From Chitinispirillaceae bacterium (lineage in GTDB: Bacteria > Fibrobacterota > Chitinivibrionia > Chitinivibrionales > Chitinispirillaceae): a stretch of DNA of 10,504 bases. The stretch lies in contig JAFGDP010000133.1 of assembly GCA_016932075.1 (NCBI GenBank), positions 1 to 10,504 on the forward strand. The letters run 5' to 3'. The translations under genes and the position numbers were made by a program. This document shows positions 7,239 through 10,504 of this stretch, piece by piece. The first letter of the stretch is position 1; each line of letters opens with the position of its first letter. Under the pieces are notes generated by a model. That model ran no database searches and had not been told where the DNA came from. It worked only from the letters and a program-made list of their open reading frames with translations.

Positions 7239-7481
7239 GGGTGCGGTTTATGGTATAAAGTCCCCTTGGACACCGCAAGAACCCGGATCGCTCGGGTCAG
7301 ACCGGCCGCCTCGTCACGCGCTATCATGCGGATTTCTCCACGGCCCGTCTTCAGGCATCAAAATTCTAATTTTTTTAAGAAAGCGCTTGTCGATCTCCGC
7401 TTCTGCAGGCGCTCTCTTCAACTTCTCGTTCTCCCTGCGGAGGATTTAGATCTCGGCACGGGGTGTACGGCTCTCCATCAT
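7239..7481 (-). mobile_element. Decayed IS3-family transposase relic (orfA end / orfB start)
   Basis: Read on the minus strand, one frame gives 'ILRRENEKLKRAPAEAEIDK' followed by R-F-L-K-K. This resembles the leucine-zipper end of IS3-family OrfA (the common L-R-R-E-N-x-x-L ... I-L-K-K pattern). An overlapping frame then gives 'IARDEAAGLTRAIRVLAVSK' followed by G-T-L-Y-H-K-P, resembling the start of OrfB (R-V-L-G-V-S-x-x-x-Y-Y). Upstream of the OrfA piece the frame is broken by a TAA, and the OrfB similarity ends at the GH2 stop codon. No DDE region, complete ORF or terminal inverted repeats are visible, so it cannot be active. The two-frame arrangement is what IS3 elements have. The match is short and judged by eye, so an unrelated chance similarity remains possible. 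Confidence 0.42.
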
Positions 7482-7677
7482 TTTTTATACTTATGGCTGC
7501 TCCTCGGATTGCGGCTTTAAAAATTATCAATAAAACGTTGTTTTTTTATTTTAATGTTATATATTATATATATAGGATAACAAGTTTAGACCAAGAAAGC
7601 GTGCTAATACACTAGTGCGGTTATTTTCGAAAGGACAGTATGTTTAGCGTCTCTTAACTCCGTTAATATGGGGGGGT
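7482..7677 (+). promoter_or_regulatory. AT-rich upstream region of the GH127 gene with an inverted repeat
   Basis: This gene-free stretch is markedly AT-rich compared with the flanking genes. It holds a T-run, a TA-repeat core and an inverted repeat, TGTTAT 7555-7560 and ATAACA 7577-7582, whose arms are separated by 16 nt of almost pure A/T. A promoter and possibly an operator for the GH127 gene are expected here. I could not pick a convincing -35/-10 pair; TAATAC in 'GTGCTAATACACT' is only a weak -10 candidate. The last bases before ATG 7678 are a run of seven G and a T, serving as a poor Shine-Dalgarno. Confidence 0.4.
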
Positions 7678-9837
7678 ATGAAGAGGGGAATGTGGATTAT
7701 AAGAGATATTCGATTGTTTTTCAGGATGCTGCAATGTGCATTGGTTGCGGTAATTTCCGGGTCTATTACAGCACAATCCCAAACCGTCCCGAAAGTGTTT
7801 CCTTTCGCCCTTAACCAGGTTACGCTTCTGCCTGGCCCGTTCAAAAGCGCCATGGACCGGAAATGCAGCTACCTTCTGTTTCTCGATAACAACAGGCTGC
7901 TGTATTCGTTCCGTGAAAATCACAGATTATCAACCCAGGGCGCGACCCGATACGGCGGATGGGAATCCATGGACATACGGGGACATACGACCGGCCACGT
8001 ACTGAGCGCGCTGGCGCAGGCATACCAGTCTACAGGAGACAATCGATACAAGGCGAAAGCCGATTCCCTTGTTGCCGAGCTGAAAAAATGTCAGGATAAC
8101 GCCGTGGCCGCCGGCTTTAACGCGGGGTATCTTGCCGCCATTCCGGAATCGTACGTCAACACGCTTTTGAGCGGAGGGTCGATATGGGCCCCTTTATATA
8201 ATATTCACAAAACCTTCGCTGGCCTTCTTGATTGTTACCGGCTGCTCAATAACGCCACGGCGCTTGACATGGCGACAAGACTGGCCGACTGGACCTATAA
8301 CAAGCTGAGTCCTTACACCCACGCGCAGTTTCAGACGTTCTGGAACAACCGGCTGTCGGCGGCCGGCGAGTACGGCGGATACAACGAGTCGCTGGCCGAT
8401 CTCTACAAAATCACCGGTACCGCGCGGTACCTTACGGCAGCGCATTTTTTCGACCATGACAAATTGTTCAATCCATGCCTTTCGAACAGAGACTCCCTCA
8501 ACGGACTTCATGCGAACACCAGCATACCCGAAATAATCGGCGCGATGAAAATTTACGAGGTTTCCGGGGACGCGAACTCCTCCACGATCGCCCGGAATTT
8601 CTTTACCATTGTCACCAGCGCCCACACCTACATCAACGGCGGCAATAGTCAGGCGGAATATTTCCGCGCGCCGAACGCCATTGCCAGCCTGCTGACCGAC
8701 GACAACAACGAGACGTGCAACATTTACAACATGCTCAAATTGACGCGCCAGCTCTTTTTCTTCGATCCGCTTCCCAAATACATGGATTACTACGAGCGGG
8801 CCCTCTACAACCAGATTCTGGCGTCGCAGGACAGCTCCGCTCAGCACGCAAATTGCACCTATTTTCAGCCCATGCGCTCGGGCGGCATTAAAACCTACCA
8901 GAGCGACCTGAACGATTTCAAATGCTGCGACGGCACCGGACTGGAAAATCATACTAAGTACGGCGGGAGCATCTTCTTTTACTCGGGGGATACGCTGTGG
9001 GTCAATCTGTTCATTCCCTCGCAGCTCAACTGGACCGCAAAGGGCATTACCGTGCGCATGGACACGCGCTATCCGAATTCCGACACGGTACGGCTTACCA
9101 TTACCGGCAGCGGCTCCATGCCGGTAAAACTCCGCGTTCCCTTCTGGCTGCGGCGAACCATGGAGGTCAGAATAAACGGAACGCTTCAGCCGGGGATAAA
9201 CACGCCCGGCACCTACGTGGCCTATAATACTTCCTGGAGCGGAAGCGGCACCGTTGAACTGGTCATGCCGCAGACGCTTCGTTTTGAAAAGGCGCCCGAC
9301 AACGCCGCTGTAGGCGGCGTCATGTACGGCGCCCAGCTGCTTGCCGGGCAGTACGGCACCAACAATCTCGGGAGTATGCCGTCATTGAATGGTTCCTCCG
9401 TCGTGAAAACCGCGGGGTCTTCATTGTTATTTTCCGGAACCGCAAGCACGGGAACGGTCTCGCTCGTTCCCTATTACCGGATTCACCAGCGCTACAGCGT
9501 ATACTGGAATCTGACCAATGTGCCGTCGGACACTTTTTTTGTTGCAACTGCGCCTTCCGCCGGGGCTGTTTCGTTTATGAGTGACGCGCCTGCGGTAAGA
9601 ATCCGGGGATCGCAGATCCGGTTGGAATTCTCAAGCCCGTCTGCCAAAGTCATGCCGGTAACCATGCAGCTGTTTTCTATGAACGGTGTTCAGGTAACCA
9701 GTATCAACAGGGCTATTCGTGCCGGCGAGCGCAGCATAACCCTTCGCTTATCCGACAATCTGCCTAACGCAATCTATGTGTATAATTTAACGATTGGAAC
9801 ACAAACGTATAGAAACTTGTTGACAGGTAATCGATAG
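7678..9837 (+). CDS. Secreted GH127 (DUF1680) beta-L-arabinofuranosidase-type enzyme with T9SS-like C-terminal domain
   Basis: The 719-aa protein begins with a long basic n-region and hydrophobic segment, with probable cleavage after SITA at residue 32. The (alpha/alpha)6-type catalytic domain (about 45-450) shows 'YGGWESMDIRGHTTGHVLSA', 'YNIHKTFAGLLDCYRLLNN' and 'NETCNIYNMLKLTRQLFFFD'. It also has 'KCCDGTGLENHTKYGGSIFF'. E345, C347, C416 and C417 occupy the places of the Zn-binding Glu/Cys set known from GH127 HypBA1 of Bifidobacterium longum, where one of the paired Cys is the nucleophile. E327 in 'GGNSQAEYF' is a plausible acid/base by position. A beta-sandwich follows (about 455-640). Residues about 655-719 (MQLFSMNGVQV, NAIYVYNLTIG, YRNLLTGNR) form a T9SS-type sorting domain. 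Expected action is release of L-arabinose from beta-linked arabinofuranosides outside the cell; related DUF1680 families differ in sugar. ATG 7678 was chosen because M5 and M17 would have worse n-regions or ribosome-binding spacing. Confidence 0.9.
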   Translation: MKRGMWIIRDIRLFFRMLQCALVAVISGSITAQSQTVPKVFPFALNQVTLLPGPFKSAMDRKCSYLLFLDNNRLLYSFRENHRLSTQGATRYGGWESMDIRGHTTGHVLSALAQAYQSTGDNRYKAKADSLVAELKKCQDNAVAAGFNAGYLAAIPESYVNTLLSGGSIWAPLYNIHKTFAGLLDCYRLLNNATALDMATRLADWTYNKLSPYTHAQFQTFWNNRLSAAGEYGGYNESLADLYKITGTARYLTAAHFFDHDKLFNPCLSNRDSLNGLHANTSIPEIIGAMKIYEVSGDANSSTIARNFFTIVTSAHTYINGGNSQAEYFRAPNAIASLLTDDNNETCNIYNMLKLTRQLFFFDPLPKYMDYYERALYNQILASQDSSAQHANCTYFQPMRSGGIKTYQSDLNDFKCCDGTGLENHTKYGGSIFFYSGDTLWVNLFIPSQLNWTAKGITVRMDTRYPNSDTVRLTITGSGSMPVKLRVPFWLRRTMEVRINGTLQPGINTPGTYVAYNTSWSGSGTVELVMPQTLRFEKAPDNAAVGGVMYGAQLLAGQYGTNNLGSMPSLNGSSVVKTAGSSLLFSGTASTGTVSLVPYYRIHQRYSVYWNLTNVPSDTFFVATAPSAGAVSFMSDAPAVRIRGSQIRLEFSSPSAKVMPVTMQLFSMNGVQVTSINRAIRAGERSITLRLSDNLPNAIYVYNLTIGTQTYRNLLTGNR

Positions 9838-9872
9838 CGTACGCGAGTCTGATGGCTCCCGGGTAACTTTTG

Positions 9873-9887
9873 CCGGCCTTGAGCCGG
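9873..9887 (+). other. Small GC-rich hairpin between GH127 and the second GH2
   Basis: CCGGC 9873-9877 pairs with GCCGG 9883-9887 around a 5-nt loop. No T run follows, so it is not a classical intrinsic terminator. It could shape the mRNA between the two hydrolase genes. The stem is only 5 bp and may be chance. Confidence 0.3.
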
Positions 9888-9902
9888 AGGGTGGAAGGTT
9901 TC

Positions 9903-9930
9903 AATAATTATTGTGTAATTATTATTTTTA
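9903..9930 (+). terminator. AT-only hairpin, possible weak terminator or operator after GH127
   Basis: AATAATTA 9903-9910 pairs perfectly with TAATTATT 9916-9923 around TTGTG, followed by ATTTTTAAAA. The 8-bp stem contains only A-T pairs, so it would be a weak terminator. It could equally be an operator or simply the AT-rich promoter zone of the downstream GH2 gene. Confidence 0.3.
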
Positions 9931-9978
9931 AAACGAAGAAACTGTAATGGTGTGCTATCGCGCTGCATTTATAAACAG

Positions 9979-9985
9979 AGGAGGG
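9979..9985 (+). promoter_or_regulatory. Strong ribosome binding site for the second GH2 gene
   Basis: AGGAGGG ends 6 nt before ATG 9992. It fixes the start of the downstream GH2 gene, which opens with a signal peptide. Confidence 0.8.
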
Positions 9986-9991
9986 AAAGGT

Positions 9992-10504
9992 ATGTTTCAG
10001 CGGATCCGTAAGGCTCATCTCATTCTGCTGTTTGTCTCCTTGTTTCTTGCGTATCCCGGTTTTTCCCAGGCGCAGGCGCTTAAGCGCAAAGCCGGGTTCA
10101 ACCAGAACTGGAAGTTCTATAAGGGCGACATGTCCGGCGCCTACACGCCGGGCTTTAACGACGCAACATGGGCGGTCGTCAATATCCCTCACTCCCCGTC
10201 CTACGATTCCCTGGCGCCCGCATCGGAAATGGCCTATTATGTCGGGACCTGCTGGTACCGGAAATCTTTCGCTTTGCCTGCAAACGTTAAACTGGCATTT
10301 ATCGAATTTGAGGCGGCCATGCAGTCGGCAACCGTCTATCTCAACGGCACTCAGATCGACATCCATAACAACAGCGGGTACACGCCCTTTGTTTTGAATA
10401 TCAGCAACCAGGTGGTTCGCGGCGGCAATAACGTACTGGCGGTCCGACTTAACAACCAGAAGTCAGCCGATATTCCGCCGGGGTGGGCCAGCGCCGGCCC
10501 GGAC
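9992..10504 (+). CDS. Second secreted GH2 glycoside hydrolase, N-terminal part (cut by window edge)
   Basis: The frame runs open for 171 codons to the window edge, so only the N-terminus is seen. A signal peptide (MFQRIRKAHLILLFVSLFLA, cleavage probably near residues 27-29 after SQA/AQA) precedes the GH2 jelly-roll sugar-binding domain. That domain shows 'NQNWKFYKGDMSGAY', 'YYVGTCWYRKSF', 'FEAAMQSATVYLNG' and 'NVLAVRLNNQKSADIPPG'. It lines up along its whole visible length with residues about 43-175 of the GH2 encoded at 4970-7237, and shares 'NWKFYKGD' and 'SADIPPG' exactly, so the two are paralogs. The catalytic glutamates lie outside the window. It follows GH127 in the same direction after 154 nt, and either co-transcription or its own promoter is possible. 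GH2 membership is firm; substrate is unknown. Confidence 0.88.
   Translation, partial: MFQRIRKAHLILLFVSLFLAYPGFSQAQALKRKAGFNQNWKFYKGDMSGAYTPGFNDATWAVVNIPHSPSYDSLAPASEMAYYVGTCWYRKSFALPANVKLAFIEFEAAMQSATVYLNGTQIDIHNNSGYTPFVLNISNQVVRGGNNVLAVRLNNQKSADIPPGWASAGPD

Noticed and set aside
7280..7300. ACCCG/CGGGT hairpin after GH2 as a transcription terminator
   Set aside because: No T run follows, and the bases are part of the transposase relic's coding sequence.
7161..7520. 119-residue plus-strand frame across the end of GH2 and the following gap
   Set aside because: Its first part is an out-of-frame shadow of the GH2 C-terminus and the rest is antisense to the transposase relic; no ribosome site or protein-like pattern.
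7640..7657. Five-codon ORF (ATG to TAA) preceded by AAAGGA, upstream of GH127, as a leader peptide
   Set aside because: The ORF is too short to distinguish from chance, and no attenuator hairpins or regulatory codon pattern accompany it.
8194..8952. 252-residue minus-strand frame inside the GH127 gene
   Set aside because: It is fully antisense to clearly conserved GH127 catalytic sequence and is a codon-bias shadow.
1..10504. CRISPR array, self-splicing intron, riboswitch or phage structural genes
   Set aside because: I saw no regularly spaced repeats, no intron core or known riboswitch motifs and no phage proteins on either strand.

Overview
The window looks like a chromosomal segment of an uncultured polysaccharide-degrading bacterium, most probably of the Fibrobacterota (Fibrobacter/Chitinispirillum-like) lineage. 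The main pointers are a TIGR02147-family regulator (a paralogous family described from Fibrobacter succinogenes), a surface protein of the carboxypeptidase-regulatory / DUF2341 / LamG type translationally coupled to it, and secreted glycoside hydrolases that end in type IX secretion (T9SS)-like C-terminal sorting domains. The assignment rests on protein families only.

Left part (1-1784) reads as the right end of an integrated element. It holds the C-terminal end of a probable restriction/helicase-type protein (2-250, +), a convergent 370-aa protein of a widespread uncharacterised family (390-1502, -), a gene-free stretch with a pair of 8-bp direct repeats, and a clear 3' fragment of a tRNA-Leu(GAG) gene (about 1724-1784, +) lacking its 5' half. 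Such a fragment is the usual scar of tyrosine-recombinase integration into a tRNA gene. Because the tRNA reads left to right, the element lies to its left and the host chromosome resumes to its right. By eye the left side is also more AT-rich.

Middle part (1805-4902): a small minus-strand protein resembling only region 2 of sigma-70 factors (no region 4, weak start) lies divergent to the TIGR02147 gene (2459-3286). The stop of the TIGR02147 gene overlaps the start of the 539-aa exported LamG protein by 4 nt (3283-4902). A secreted GH2 hydrolase (4970-7237) follows 67 nt later with a strong Shine-Dalgarno and no visible terminator between, so the three plus-strand genes probably form one operon of regulator, surface glycan-binding protein and enzyme.

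Right part (7238-10504): the gap after GH2 contains a decayed, minus-strand IS3-like transposase relic followed by an AT-rich leader. Next come a secreted GH127 (DUF1680, beta-L-arabinofuranosidase type) enzyme (7678-9837) and, after a 154-nt gap with hairpins, the start of a second GH2 paralogous to the first and cut by the window edge. Together GH2-GH127-GH2 suggests extracellular breakdown of an L-arabinose-containing plant polysaccharide or glycoprotein glycan. The substrate is an inference from families, not shown by the sequence.
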